Below are positions 16,119 to 24,586 of a DNA stretch of 64,000 nucleotides, in pieces. The stretch comes from G963692885 sp964658655 (GTDB lineage Bacteria > Acidobacteriota > Terriglobia > Terriglobales > Acidobacteriaceae): NCBI GenBank assembly GCA_964658655.1, contig CAZZZL010000012.1, positions 1-64,000 on the forward strand, written 5' to 3'. The first letter of the stretch is position 1; each line of letters starts with the position of its first letter. A model generated the notes under the pieces. The model was not told the origin of the DNA. It worked only from the letters and a program-made list of their open reading frames with translations, and ran no database searches. Both the position numbers and the translations under genes were made by a program.

Positions 16119-17345
16119 TCAGCGACGGCCCGTCAGATCGCGCAACTGCTGCTCGAAGCGCTGCAGTACCCGGTCTTTTCCAAGATGCTCGACCGCATGG
16201 ATGCGCGCATTGACGCCCAGTTCGCGACGCAGGACGGCCGAATCTGCGAGCTTCGAAACGGCATCGATCACTCCGGCCACATCGCCCGGCTCGACAGCGA
16301 TCCCGCAGCCCTGGATCGCGGTCGCGACCTGCGTCCCCTTTGCAGCGGTCGCGATGACCGGCCGACCCGAAGCCAGCATGCCAGTCAGCTTCGAGGGCAT
16401 GACCAAATCCGCTGCGTCGGCGCGTTGCGGCAGCAGGTGGACATCGGCAGCGTTTAGCAGGTCGTTCAGCGCAGATACCGGCTGCAGGGGCAGCATGGTC
16501 ACATTGCTCAAGCCGGCTACTGCCTGCTCCAACTGCGGACGCAACGCCCCATCTCCGCAGAAGACGAAGTGCACCCGGGGATCAGGCGCGAACCACTGTG
16601 CCAGTACCGGCAGCAACTCCAGCCCCTGCTTCATGCCCATGTTGCCGGAGTAGAGCAGGATAACCTTGTTCGCGCCCAGTCCCAGCTTGGTCCGCAGCTG
16701 GCTCACCCGGTCGAGCGGGTGTATGACCGAAATATCCACCCAGTTAGGAAACAACAGCGCCTTGCCCCGTTCGACGCCCTTCTGTTCCAGCTGCGTCACC
16801 ATGCGGGGCGAGATGGTCGACACTGACCCGAACTTCCGCATGATCCATCTTTCGAGACTGTAGGTCATCCGGGCGATCCCGCCGCCTTCCGGCAGAAAGC
16901 CCATTTCGAAGCCGGCATCGATCTCGAAATCCTGCACATGCAGCCATGAAGCGGCGCCTGCCAGCCTCGCCGTCAGCAGTGTTGTGAGCGTGCAGAAAAA
17001 GGCAGGCTCCACCGTCACTGCGATGTCAGGACGCCAGAGAATCTGACCCAGCATAACCGGCAGACTCGTCAGCATGAAAGACAACAGGTGAATCAGACGG
17101 GAGAGAGCCGACGGCGCTTCGGGCACAAAGAGTGGGCAACGAAAGACCTTGATCTGACCCTCTTCGACCTGGTATTTCCAGGGCGAATAGTCGGAACGCA
17201 CTCTCCACGCGGGATAGTACGGCGGCGCCGTGACGACGCGCACCTGGTGACCGTGGCTGGCCAGCCACTCCGCCATCTCACCGGTGTACTTTCCGATGCC
17301 AGTGAGCTCTGGCGAGTAGTTAATCCCATGCAGCAGAATACGCAA
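16119..17345 (-). CDS. WcaI-family glycosyltransferase
   Basis: A 408-residue GT-B family 4 glycosyltransferase resembling colanic-acid protein WcaI. The N-domain opens with LLHGINYSPELTGIGKYTGEMAEWL, followed by VVTAPPYYPAWRV, both characteristic. The C-domain shows VILLYSGNMGMKQGLELL, then LPQRADAADLVMPSKLTGMLASGRPVI, where the nucleotide-sugar-binding Glu-x7-Glu region is replaced in the WcaI manner. It is expected to act at the cytoplasmic membrane, adding a sugar to a lipid-linked repeat unit, fucose being the natural guess given gmd-fcl just downstream. The start is TTG with AGGA nine bases upstream. Donor and acceptor are unproven. Confidence 0.85.
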   Translation of the reverse strand: MRILLHGINYSPELTGIGKYTGEMAEWLASHGHQVRVVTAPPYYPAWRVRSDYSPWKYQVEEGQIKVFRCPLFVPEAPSALSRLIHLLSFMLTSLPVMLGQILWRPDIAVTVEPAFFCTLTTLLTARLAGAASWLHVQDFEIDAGFEMGFLPEGGGIARMTYSLERWIMRKFGSVSTISPRMVTQLEQKGVERGKALLFPNWVDISVIHPLDRVSQLRTKLGLGANKVILLYSGNMGMKQGLELLPVLAQWFAPDPRVHFVFCGDGALRPQLEQAVAGLSNVTMLPLQPVSALNDLLNAADVHLLPQRADAADLVMPSKLTGMLASGRPVIATAAKGTQVATAIQGCGIAVEPGDVAGVIDAVSKLADSAVLRRELGVNARIHAVEHLGKDRVLQRFEQQLRDLTGRR

Positions 17346-17493
17346 ACTTCAGATTCCTTTCGGTCCAGCGCGCGCCTGGCCTTGTAGTACGCGCACGAAT
17401 CTTTAAGGATATCCGAAGTACAGTCGCCGCACATCGACTTCCGTTCTCATCGTGCACACGGCGAAGCATCCCTGCCCGCCGCCTGTGCTCAGG

Positions 17494-17499
17494 TATGAT
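17494..17499 (+). promoter_or_regulatory. -10 box upstream of polyprenyl synthase
   Basis: TATGAT stands eight bases before the ATG at 17508. A transcript from it would have almost no 5' leader. No -35 element is obvious. Confidence 0.4.
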
Positions 17500-17507
17500 C
17501 GAAAGCG

Positions 17508-18404
17508 ATGTCGATTGATGTACGAGAACTCCTGGTAAGTGGCGCAGCAAGTGTAGATGCAGCGCTTTCCACCCTGCTGCCCCCGTCCCAACAGGAACCG
17601 GTTTCCATTCACAAGGCCATGCGGCACAGCGTCTTTGCGGGCGGCAAGCGGCTGCGCCCCATCCTCTGCATGGAAGCAGCGCGCATGATCGCTCCTGACC
17701 ACCAATATCCGAAGGGTGTTGAGCAGCTGGGCGCGGCGCTCGAAATGCTTCACACGTATTCGCTGATACACGACGATTTGCCGGCGCTCGATAACGATGA
17801 CCTGCGGCGCGGCAATCCCACCTGCCACGTGGTCTACGGAGAAGCCATCGCTATTCTTGCCGGCGACGCACTGCAGACCCAGGCCTATGAAACGCTGTCA
17901 TCGCTCACCTGCGATCCGCGGGCTCTCGTCGCGATCATCCATGGCATCGCACAGGCAACCGGCACGGTCGAGGGTATGATCGGCGGCCAGGTGATGGATA
18001 TTGAGAGTGAATCGCTCAAACCGACCGCCGAGCTGGTGCACGCCATCCATCGCGCGAAAACCGGCGCGCTGATCCGGGTCAGCGTGGTCGCCGGCGGTCT
18101 TTATGCAGGTGCCTCACCGCAGGACACCGAGCGCCTCACCAGTTTTGGACGCGACGCCGGCCTGGCATTTCAGATCATTGATGATGTCCTGGATGTGACG
18201 CAGGAATCCGCGCACTTGGGCAAGACTGCCGGGAAAGACCTGGCGAGCGTCAAAGCCACGTGGCCTGCAGTGTACGGCCTGGAAGCCTCACAGAGACAGG
18301 CTGCTGCGTTGATTGAATCGGCATTTGCAGCGCTGGCGCCTTACGGAGAAAAAGCGAATGCGCTCAAAGGACTGGCGTCCTACGTAGTGGAGCGCACTCA
18401 CTAA
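17508..18404 (+). CDS. polyprenyl (farnesyl/geranylgeranyl) diphosphate synthase
   Basis: A 298-residue trans-prenyltransferase that condenses isopentenyl diphosphate with allylic diphosphates. The first aspartate-rich motif is YSLIHDDLPALDNDDLRRG and the second is FQIIDDVLDV. The KRLRP motif (GGKRLRPIL) and GEAIAILAGDAL complete the short-chain IspA-like pattern. A two-residue insertion in the first Asp-rich motif (DDLPALDND) is typical of bacterial farnesyl diphosphate synthases. It supplies farnesyl or geranylgeranyl diphosphate for UppS, quinones and possibly hopanoids. Exact chain length cannot be fixed by eye. Confidence 0.9.
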   Translation: MSIDVRELLVSGAASVDAALSTLLPPSQQEPVSIHKAMRHSVFAGGKRLRPILCMEAARMIAPDHQYPKGVEQLGAALEMLHTYSLIHDDLPALDNDDLRRGNPTCHVVYGEAIAILAGDALQTQAYETLSSLTCDPRALVAIIHGIAQATGTVEGMIGGQVMDIESESLKPTAELVHAIHRAKTGALIRVSVVAGGLYAGASPQDTERLTSFGRDAGLAFQIIDDVLDVTQESAHLGKTAGKDLASVKATWPAVYGLEASQRQAAALIESAFAALAPYGEKANALKGLASYVVERTH

Positions 18405-18410
18405 TCGTCA

Positions 18411-18423
18411 GCCGGCCACCGGC
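18411..18423. terminator. small GC-rich hairpin between convergent genes
   Basis: GCCGG CCA CCGGC forms a five-pair stem in the 26-base gap between two convergent genes. There is no T-run, so a bidirectional terminator role is only a possibility. Confidence 0.3.
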
Positions 18424-18430
18424 CTAAGCT

Positions 18431-18775
18431 TTACCGCATCTGTTTGCTGATGATTTTGCTGACGCGCTCGCCCTGTTCCGCCAGCTCTTCGACAAACTTT
18501 TCGACCTTGCCCAGAACCTGCTGACCCGACTCGATATATTGCGGAATGCTGTTCCACAGATCACGGGTACCCTCGACATCCTCAAGCAGGGCGGCAGCGG
18601 CGCCGACAACGGTCAGTGCGATGCCCGCTCTCCTTTTCCCTGTTGCGAGCAGGATGGCCCCGGTAAGCAGCGAACCGGCGGCGACGCCGCGCTGCCAGGT
18701 AATCTGCTCTGCCAGGTTGGCTTTCTTGATCTTTTTCTGGACCTCTGAGAACGCTGGCAATTGTGCTATCGGCAT
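18431..18775 (-). CDS. small membrane-associated protein, unknown function
   Basis: A 114-residue protein. Residues 25-62 contain one or two hydrophobic segments (GVAAGSLLTGAILLATG and AGIALTVVGAAAALLE), and the last 50 residues are amphipathic and charged, with KVEKFVEELAEQGERV likely to form a coiled coil. No family is recognised with confidence. It is convergent with the polyprenyl synthase gene and follows the zinc-ribbon gene on the same strand by about 100 bases. The pattern is that of a membrane anchor with a cytoplasmic helix; no function is proposed. Confidence 0.65.
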   Translation of the reverse strand: MPIAQLPAFSEVQKKIKKANLAEQITWQRGVAAGSLLTGAILLATGKRRAGIALTVVGAAAALLEDVEGTRDLWNSIPQYIESGQQVLGKVEKFVEELAEQGERVSKIISKQMR

Positions 18776-18871
18776 TGAATATTTTCCTTTCCGTCAGTGA
18801 GATGAAGGCGGGATGCCGATGAGATGCAGGCCGCGACAACGCTCGATGTACTGAAACAGGGACGGGGGCCG

Positions 18872-19189
18872 TCAGTCAAGATCGATATCCCGCAGAGGTT
18901 TACCACTTCCAGGCGTTTCTTTCGCCTTACGCAGCGCCTCGGCAAATTTCTTATCGAACAGGTCGTTCTTGTTTCGCTCCGCATCGACTGACTGGCGGAA
19001 GATACTTTCTTTCCGCTCGTCCTGCTCCCGCATGGCGCGGGCAGCTGTCTCGAAATCTTCGAAGGTCCGTTTGCGCGGCGCGGGCGTGTGCGAAACGATG
19101 GCACGCAGAGTCGGATCGATCTTCAGCACGCCTCCACAGTCGGGGCAGACAACGTCGAAGGGATCACTACTGGCTGGTCGTGGGCTCAC
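18872..19189 (-). CDS. small acidobacterial-type protein with CPDCGG knuckle
   Basis: A 105-residue cytoplasmic protein from a GTG start. Near the N-terminus is one CPDCGG knuckle, half of a zinc ribbon, which would need dimerisation or other ligands to hold zinc. The rest is highly charged and helical (RTFEDFETAARAMREQDERK, then AERNKNDLFDKKFAEALRKAKE), likely a coiled coil. No family name can be given. A good promoter (TTGGCA, 18-base spacer, TACAAT) ends six bases before the GTG, so the transcript is probably leaderless. An in-frame reading from 19252 would start inside that promoter and is rejected. Confidence 0.6.
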   Translation of the reverse strand: MSPRPASSDPFDVVCPDCGGVLKIDPTLRAIVSHTPAPRKRTFEDFETAARAMREQDERKESIFRQSVDAERNKNDLFDKKFAEALRKAKETPGSGKPLRDIDLD

Positions 19190-19195
19190 GCGCCT

Positions 19196-19225
19196 ATTGT
19201 AGGGGTTCTGATCTGGCAATGCCAA
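19196..19225 (-). promoter_or_regulatory. sigma-70-type promoter, leaderless geometry
   Basis: On the minus strand TTGGCA (19225-19220) and TACAAT (19201-19196) are 18 bases apart. Six bases separate the -10 from the GTG at 19189. This is the most complete promoter seen in the window. Confidence 0.55.
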
Positions 19226-19276
19226 TAGCTCAAGCAGCGGCCCACGACGCATTTCATTGCGCGGCAGGCCGAGCGA

Positions 19277-20314
19277 CTAGTGGCTCATCACATGCCCTGC
19301 GGCCACGGCGGTCGCGGCCTGCGAAATGTTATCGAAATGACCATCGTCCTCATGGGCCTGATCAGGATCCGCTGCAAACTGCGACTGGCGCAGGATCAGG
19401 ACCGGGCAGGGCGCATCACTCAGCACGCCATACGCTGTTCCGGGCACCAGCTTCGGCCGGAAAGCTGTAGCCGCTACCGTCCCCAGCACGATCAGATCGA
19501 TGCAGCACTCCGTCGCATACTGAAGAATCGTCTCGGTAGGTTCGCCATTTTTTACAATGCAGGTCGGAGCAGTCCCGCCGACCGCGACGCCGCGAAAACG
19601 CTTCATCATCTCCGCCCGGCACCGGCTCGCGCGCAGTGCAGACGACGCCTGGCCATACAGGCCGGGAATCACGTGAAGCAGGATCATATCCACATCGTGC
19701 CCGTGCGCATACGCCGAGGCGAAACGGACCACCGCGGCTGTGTCTTTCTTGAAAGTCACCGGCACCAGGATGCGCCGGTTGCGCGGCTTCCGCGACGTTC
19801 TCGCGACGACTTTCGGGCCAACCGCTATCACCGGGACATCCATGCTGCGGAAGAGCTGCTCCGACACCGATCCGAGGATGCGCAGGCAATACTTTTCCGG
19901 GCCATGCGAACCTGCGATCACGCGGTCGGGGTGCCACTCGGCGGCCAGGGTAACGACCGCGTGGACCGCGTCGCCGGTCAGAATTGCCGACGAGCATTCG
20001 ATGCCCTCACCCTGCAACATCTGCACCGCTGCTTGAAGCTGCAGCTCGGCATGCTGCCGGTGCTCCTCCGGGTGCGAATAGATCATCAGCGACGGCGCTG
20101 CCGGCGGTGACATGTAATCGGGCAACACATGCACAATCAGCACGGTCGCCTTGTAACGCTTCGCCTCATCCACGACGACAGGCAGTGTCTGTCGCAGATC
20201 GGCCAGGTCGGTAGCCAGCAGGATGCGCCGGGGACGGATCCAGGCCACGGGGCATGCGGGTCCGGCTGCGCTTGACGAGTCGAATGATGTATTTGACATA
20301 GCCGCAGTGTGCAT
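19277..20314 (-). CDS. tandem universal stress protein (UspA) domains
   Basis: A 345-residue protein with two Usp domains. The first (about residues 28-170) ends in a perfect ATP-binding motif G-2x-G-9x-G-S at GSHGPEKYCLRILGS. The second (about 180-320) opens RRILVPVTFKKDTAAVVRFA, but its equivalent loop, GTVAATAFRPKLVPGT, is degenerate, so only the first domain is likely to bind ATP. Such proteins are cytoplasmic stress factors. The gene is divergent from a six-cysteine microprotein, and a CRP-like palindrome lies midway between them, suggesting joint regulation. A second ATG lies five codons in. Confidence 0.85.
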   Translation of the reverse strand: MHTAAMSNTSFDSSSAAGPACPVAWIRPRRILLATDLADLRQTLPVVVDEAKRYKATVLIVHVLPDYMSPPAAPSLMIYSHPEEHRQHAELQLQAAVQMLQGEGIECSSAILTGDAVHAVVTLAAEWHPDRVIAGSHGPEKYCLRILGSVSEQLFRSMDVPVIAVGPKVVARTSRKPRNRRILVPVTFKKDTAAVVRFASAYAHGHDVDMILLHVIPGLYGQASSALRASRCRAEMMKRFRGVAVGGTAPTCIVKNGEPTETILQYATECCIDLIVLGTVAATAFRPKLVPGTAYGVLSDAPCPVLILRQSQFAADPDQAHEDDGHFDNISQAATAVAAGHVMSH

Positions 20315-20333
20315 CCGGACCGCCCATTTCTTG

Positions 20334-20349
20334 AGTGATCCCGATCACA
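20334..20349. promoter_or_regulatory. CRP/FNR-type binding site between divergent genes
   Basis: AGTGATCCCGATCACA matches the CRP consensus TGTGA-N6-TCACA at nine of ten positions. It also contains TGAT-N4-ATCA, an FNR-like core. It lies in the 79-base space between the universal stress protein gene and the small Cys-rich gene, 20 bases from the former's start and 44 from the latter's. Confidence 0.55.
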
Positions 20350-20393
20350 GAACTTTGCTCGGCCACTGCTCGAAAATGCCTCAGGAGAAAGAA

Positions 20394-20561
20394 ATGGGCA
20401 AAGCTATGGCCAAAGAAACAAAGCATCTGGACAATGTTACGAGCGCCACATGCAAGGGCGCCTGCACCGGGTACAAGACGCAGCCGGCGTGTCCGCCGCT
20501 CATCGTGCTGGCTGTGCGTTCTGTACAGGGAGAGCCCCTGTGCTGCCGCGGCCGATGCTGA
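20394..20561 (+). CDS. six-cysteine microprotein, unknown function
   Basis: A 55-residue protein with an excellent ribosome site: AGGAG six bases before the ATG. The N-terminal third is Lys-rich and polar. The rest holds six cysteines at 20, 24, 33, 50, 51 and 55 in the arrangement C-x3-C-x8-C-x16-CC-x3-C, with a valine-rich stretch between the third and fourth. There is no signal peptide, so a metal-binding or redox role in the cytoplasm is more likely than disulfides, but this is inference. It ends 22 bases before the convergent PAS kinase gene and shares a CRP-like site with the stress protein. It is not recognised as any known metallothionein or ferredoxin. Confidence 0.6.
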   Translation: MGKAMAKETKHLDNVTSATCKGACTGYKTQPACPPLIVLAVRSVQGEPLCCRGRC

Positions 20562-20583
20562 TCACGCGCTGACCAGGAGAAGT

Positions 20584-22608
20584 TCAGCGGTCGACCGCGT
20601 CGAAGGGCAGGAAGAGGGTGAAGACTGTGCCGCTGCGGCCCTTCTTCTGGCTGCTCCTCACGCGCAGCGAGCCGCGATGCCGCTCCACAATTTCGTGACT
20701 CACCCACAGGCCAAGCCCGGTCCCGAACATGCCCTTGGTCGTGAAGAATGGTTCGAATATCCTTTGCAGAGTGGCAGGCGGGATTCCTGCGGCTGTGTCC
20801 GCAACGGTAAACATCAGCCCCTTGCTGCCGGTACGCCAGTTGCTGGCTTCGCGACTGCGAAGAAGCAGCCGGCCGCCCCCTGGCGACATCGCGTCGATTG
20901 CATTGCCGATCAGGTTGTTGAGTACCTGCCGAATTTCACCCTCAAAGCACAGTACCGGCGTAGATGCCCGATTTCTTTTTTCGACCACGATCTGCGAGTT
21001 TGCCAGGCGACTGCGGTAGATGGTGACTACTCCTTCGATCAACTCTTCGCAGCCGGCGGAGGTTGGATGCGACGACTGTTTGTAGAACCGCAGGCTCTGA
21101 TTCGTGATCGCAGAAACGCGACGCAGCTCATGTTCCGCCGTATCCAGAAAGGGATGTATATCTGCCACGCTGTCGCTGGTGCGTGCGAGATACAGCAGGT
21201 TCATTACGGATTCGAGCGGGTTATTGATTTCATGCGCGATCAGCGCGGTCAGGCGTCCCACCACGGCAAGCTTCTCCCCCTGGATCAGCGCGCTTTCCAT
21301 CTGCTTGACGGCCGTAATTTCCGCCGAGGTCGCGACAATGACCGAGACCGTTCCATCGGCAGCAACCACCGGCACATACTCGACCTGCCAATAGCGCTTC
21401 ACTCCCGGATCATTGGCCAGCTCACCTTCAATGATCTTGCCATGCACCGCGACACCGGACGCCGCGAGCATCAACGCCTCGCGGAGACCGGAGACATCCG
21501 AAGCAAGATTGAACACCGGCGACCCGACCACCTTGTCCATCGGCTGGTTCAAAATCTCAGCCAGTTTCGAATTGCCGCGCAAATAGCGAAAGTCAACCGG
21601 ATCGATCGTCGCGATGGCTATGTTCGACGTGTCGTAAATAGCGCGCAACTCGTTATACTTGCTGTCGAGTTCCCGGGCGATCCGTTCGCGCTCCTTTTCC
21701 GCGGCCCGCTTCTCATTAATATCTCTGAAGACCAGAACTATGCCCGCCATTACGCCGTTGTCGTCGAAGATGGGCGCTGCACTGTCATCAATGTGCGTCT
21801 CGGTCTGGTCACGCCGGATCAGCACCGTGTGGTTCGCCAGGCCCACCACGCGGCCTGACCGCTTTACCTCGTCCGCTGGATTCGCGCCCGGCTCCCTCGT
21901 CTCTTCATTCCGGATCGGAAATATCTCTGTAAGAAGCCGCCCGCGTGCCGCATCCTGTGTCCAGCCGGTCAACTCCTCCGCCACCGGGTTCATCGCAGTG
22001 ACGTGAGTATCCGCATTCGTAACGATCACCGCATCGCCGATGCTTTGCAGGATACGCTTCGATCGGCGCTCGCTCTCTCGCAGGTCACGCGCTGCCAGCA
22101 CTGCATTCGTGGTGTCGCGCATGGCCAGGTAGACGCCGGCGATGGCATCGTTCTCGTAGTACGGACTGAAGGAGTAGGTCACGTAAAACTCGCGGGGGTC
22201 CCCTCCCTTTGCGATTGGGAGCTTGACGTTTTCAAGCAGGGTCGTCTCGCTGGACTCCATCACTTTCAACATTTGAAGTTCGACGCTTGGCCAGACCTCC
22301 GCCCACGCCTGGCGGAACGGCCGGCCCAGCATACTGTCATCTCCCTTCCGAGGAAGACTGCGAAAGGCATCGTTGTGGATAAGTAGAAGATCTGCGCCAA
22401 GCAGGAGTGCGGATGGAAAGGGCGAGGTCAGTACAAGATTAACGACGGCAGTGCGCTCTGCCGGCCAGCGTTCAACCGGCTCGAGCGCTGAAAGTGCTCC
22501 GTCATGCGCACGTAAGGCGTCAGCCATGGCTGAACTGCCCTTGATACCAGATCTGGCGCCGCGGAGTGAGTGAATATCCCGCGACTGCGACTGAGAATGA
22601 GGATTCAC
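20584..22608 (-). CDS. PAS-domain sensor histidine kinase
   Basis: A 674-residue, apparently soluble kinase. Residues 45-170 look like a PAS/GAF-like sensor similar to those before PAS repeats. PAS domains follow at about 185-300 (RILQSIGDAVIVTNAD through DDNGVMAGIVLVFRDINEKR) and 320-435. The dimerisation/phospho-acceptor helix has LTALIAHEINNPLES with His459. The ATPase domain has the N box QVLNNLIGNAIDAM, a G1 box VADTAAGIPP, an F box and GTGLGLWVSHEIV. No transmembrane helix and no adjacent response regulator is seen, so it is an orphan cytoplasmic kinase. The start is a GTG; an ATG at 22527 is possible. Confidence 0.9.
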   Translation of the reverse strand: MNPHSQSQSRDIHSLRGARSGIKGSSAMADALRAHDGALSALEPVERWPAERTAVVNLVLTSPFPSALLLGADLLLIHNDAFRSLPRKGDDSMLGRPFRQAWAEVWPSVELQMLKVMESSETTLLENVKLPIAKGGDPREFYVTYSFSPYYENDAIAGVYLAMRDTTNAVLAARDLRESERRSKRILQSIGDAVIVTNADTHVTAMNPVAEELTGWTQDAARGRLLTEIFPIRNEETREPGANPADEVKRSGRVVGLANHTVLIRRDQTETHIDDSAAPIFDDNGVMAGIVLVFRDINEKRAAEKERERIARELDSKYNELRAIYDTSNIAIATIDPVDFRYLRGNSKLAEILNQPMDKVVGSPVFNLASDVSGLREALMLAASGVAVHGKIIEGELANDPGVKRYWQVEYVPVVAADGTVSVIVATSAEITAVKQMESALIQGEKLAVVGRLTALIAHEINNPLESVMNLLYLARTSDSVADIHPFLDTAEHELRRVSAITNQSLRFYKQSSHPTSAGCEELIEGVVTIYRSRLANSQIVVEKRNRASTPVLCFEGEIRQVLNNLIGNAIDAMSPGGGRLLLRSREASNWRTGSKGLMFTVADTAAGIPPATLQRIFEPFFTTKGMFGTGLGLWVSHEIVERHRGSLRVRSSQKKGRSGTVFTLFLPFDAVDR

Positions 22609-22921
22609 GCGTTGGCCCTTTGAAAATGACCCTACAGTTGTCCGGCTTGGCTGCCTATCACTCTTACAAATACCGCGCCATCGCTGTCACTGCATACCAT
22701 CACACTCACAACCAAATGTTTCACGCTGGACGACTTCCTACACATCTTACTGTAACTATACCAATTCCATATAGCCAGTGGTGCACAGCGCGTGGCATGG
22801 CTGGTGCCGGCATGCCACGGCGCGCCTCTCAGACACAATCTGATAGCAAATGGGGCAGGAAAGTTGCTTCGATTGCAGGCGCCCCGGGGTTCCGCTACGA
22901 CTCTGTCCGCACAACGGACGC
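22609..22921. other. 313-base intergenic region between bshC and the PAS kinase
   Basis: No credible gene is seen; readings of about 110 codons on both strands lack family character and ribosome sites. The minus strand contains a TATAGT box (near 22758) that could serve the kinase. A perfect nine-pair hairpin (22791-22819) lies between that box and the end of bshC. Confidence 0.5.
22791..22819 (-). terminator. nine-pair hairpin downstream of bshC
   Basis: CGTGGCATG and CATGCCACG are perfectly complementary across an 11-base loop. The hairpin lies about 100 bases past the bshC stop and before the promoter region of the kinase. It lacks a T-tract, so the terminator role is tentative. Confidence 0.4.
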
Positions 22922-24517
22922 TTAGCTCAGCCAGATCGCCTTGTGGCCCGGACAAGTTGATTCCGCCGCATCGATAAAGAGGGATGCGATCTGCTCACCA
23001 TAACGCGAAAGGTAGTAAGCGCCGGCTATGCGCCGCTCCTGCAGATGACGGTCGGGGTAGAGCGATAACTTCAAGGCGTCGGCATGCTTGCGCAGACTCT
23101 CGTCCGCCTGCAATTGATAGTTGGCAGCCAGCCGGCGAAGACGATTCATCTGGTACCGCATTTTCGAAGCTGAAACCTGCGCAGCCTTGCCCAGGCTCTC
23201 GTCCATCGCGGACATCCAGCCGGTCAGTTCGGTCAGTTCGACGTCGAGCGCATTTCCTGCTGCTGCAAGCCGCTGCTTGCCCTGCACCGGTAGCGCACGT
23301 ACGCCGAGTGTTTGCGCGAGGTCATCCATATGCTCGATGACCCGCGGCAGCGAGACTTCATGGCGGGCCATCAGGGTCGCGGTGGAGGGTTCTATCAACG
23401 TGGCAGAAAGTCGCGGAACAATCGGAGTCGCGCGGCCCAGAAGTCTGTCATACAAAACTTCCGACTGCGCGAAGTACGCGATCTCCGCCGGGCCGCCAAT
23501 GTAGGCAGTGGTCGGCAGGATGGCATCCTGGAATACGGGCCGCAGCAGCGCATTGGGGCTGATACGCTCCGGGCTGTCCGCAAGAATGGTCAGCAATTCA
23601 TCCTCGGTGTAGGTCCGCGCACCCGCCTTCCATTGGCCATCGATGCGGCGCAGGGGCTGGCGTACCAGCGTCTGTTCCTCCACCAGGAAAAGCAGGCTCG
23701 ACTGCGGGTTTACCAGCACCTGCGAGTGATAGTCGCGCGCGAGCAACTCCTTGTCACGTTCGACGAGTGCGTCGTGCAACTCATCGGCCCGCAGGATAGC
23801 CTCGCGCAGGACAGGCGCGCCGAGCGAGTGCGCTTCCCTGCCGGCGGCGTCCATCACGATCAGGCCCCACGGCGCGAATACATGCGCAACCAATGCGCCG
23901 AACGCTGAAGCCATGGTCTGGCCCGGGGCGTACCACTTCTCGAGCAGTTCAAAGAACGGCGTCCCACCGATAAATTCCGCTGCCTGGTTCAAGGTTTCGC
24001 GGATCGAAGCATCCAGTTCGACATTGCCAACCGGCTGCGACTCTCGCGAAGACCGCCTGTACGCCACCTGGTGCAGGGCATGGCGGGACGGCAGGGTGAC
24101 GTGGTCGACTTCAGCAAAGTCATGGTCTTCGGTCGCCATCCAGAAGATGGGCACGTGAGGTTTCCCAGCCGCGCTCAGATCTTTAGCCATTCGGATCGCG
24201 GTCGCAGCCTTGAGCAGTGTCAACAACGGGCCGCCGAAAAGGCCGACCTGCTGGCCCGTCACGATGGCCGACGCACCCTGACGCAGCCGTTCGATATTTG
24301 CTGCAGTTTCGGGGTTCTCGGATTTCGTCTGCGAGGCAAGTAGTTTCGCAGCGGCAGCGCGCCCTTCAAGTGAAAGCCGGGAGGCGGGAAACTTCTGAGC
24401 GCCACTGAACGGCGCTACCGGGAAGAAAGGGGCAAGCGGCTCGCGGCCCTCGACGTAATCAAGAAAGAGACGCGACTGGTGCGGCAGAACGGAAACTGGG
24501 TAACACTCGATCTTCAA
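22922..24517 (-). CDS. bshC: bacillithiol biosynthesis cysteine-adding enzyme BshC
   Basis: A 531-residue enzyme thought to add cysteine to glucosaminyl-malate in the last step of bacillithiol synthesis. Diagnostic segments are the N-terminal KIECYPVSVLPHQSRLF, the nucleotide-site-like AIVTGQQVGLFGGPLLTLLKA, and FWMATEDHDFAEV. The C-terminal part carries the coiled-coil region (MRYQMNRLRRLAANYQLQ). The TTG at 24517 is chosen because GAGG lies five bases upstream and homologues begin MKIECYPV; a start at 24559 would add 14 residues. BshA and BshB are not in the window. Bacillithiol is known from Firmicutes, Deinococcus, Bacteroidetes and Acidobacteria. Confidence 0.9.
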   Translation of the reverse strand: MKIECYPVSVLPHQSRLFLDYVEGREPLAPFFPVAPFSGAQKFPASRLSLEGRAAAAKLLASQTKSENPETAANIERLRQGASAIVTGQQVGLFGGPLLTLLKAATAIRMAKDLSAAGKPHVPIFWMATEDHDFAEVDHVTLPSRHALHQVAYRRSSRESQPVGNVELDASIRETLNQAAEFIGGTPFFELLEKWYAPGQTMASAFGALVAHVFAPWGLIVMDAAGREAHSLGAPVLREAILRADELHDALVERDKELLARDYHSQVLVNPQSSLLFLVEEQTLVRQPLRRIDGQWKAGARTYTEDELLTILADSPERISPNALLRPVFQDAILPTTAYIGGPAEIAYFAQSEVLYDRLLGRATPIVPRLSATLIEPSTATLMARHEVSLPRVIEHMDDLAQTLGVRALPVQGKQRLAAAGNALDVELTELTGWMSAMDESLGKAAQVSASKMRYQMNRLRRLAANYQLQADESLRKHADALKLSLYPDRHLQERRIAGAYYLSRYGEQIASLFIDAAESTCPGHKAIWLS

Positions 24518-24586
24518 TGCTGCCTCACTGTCGTTGTCGCAACGGGTCTGCTGCTTCAATCGCGGAACCGGAATCTGGATGCTGTC

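Noticed and set aside
20335..21858. A 507-codon open reading frame on the plus strand opposite the PAS kinase
   Set aside because: It is the antisense of a well-supported kinase gene. It has no family motif, and its residues (His-, Arg- and Gln-rich) are typical of reading GC-rich genes backwards.
22566..22955. Open frames of 107-119 codons on both strands between bshC and the PAS kinase
   Set aside because: They overlap each other and the flanking genes, show no conserved motif or ribosome site, and the space is better read as promoter and terminator.
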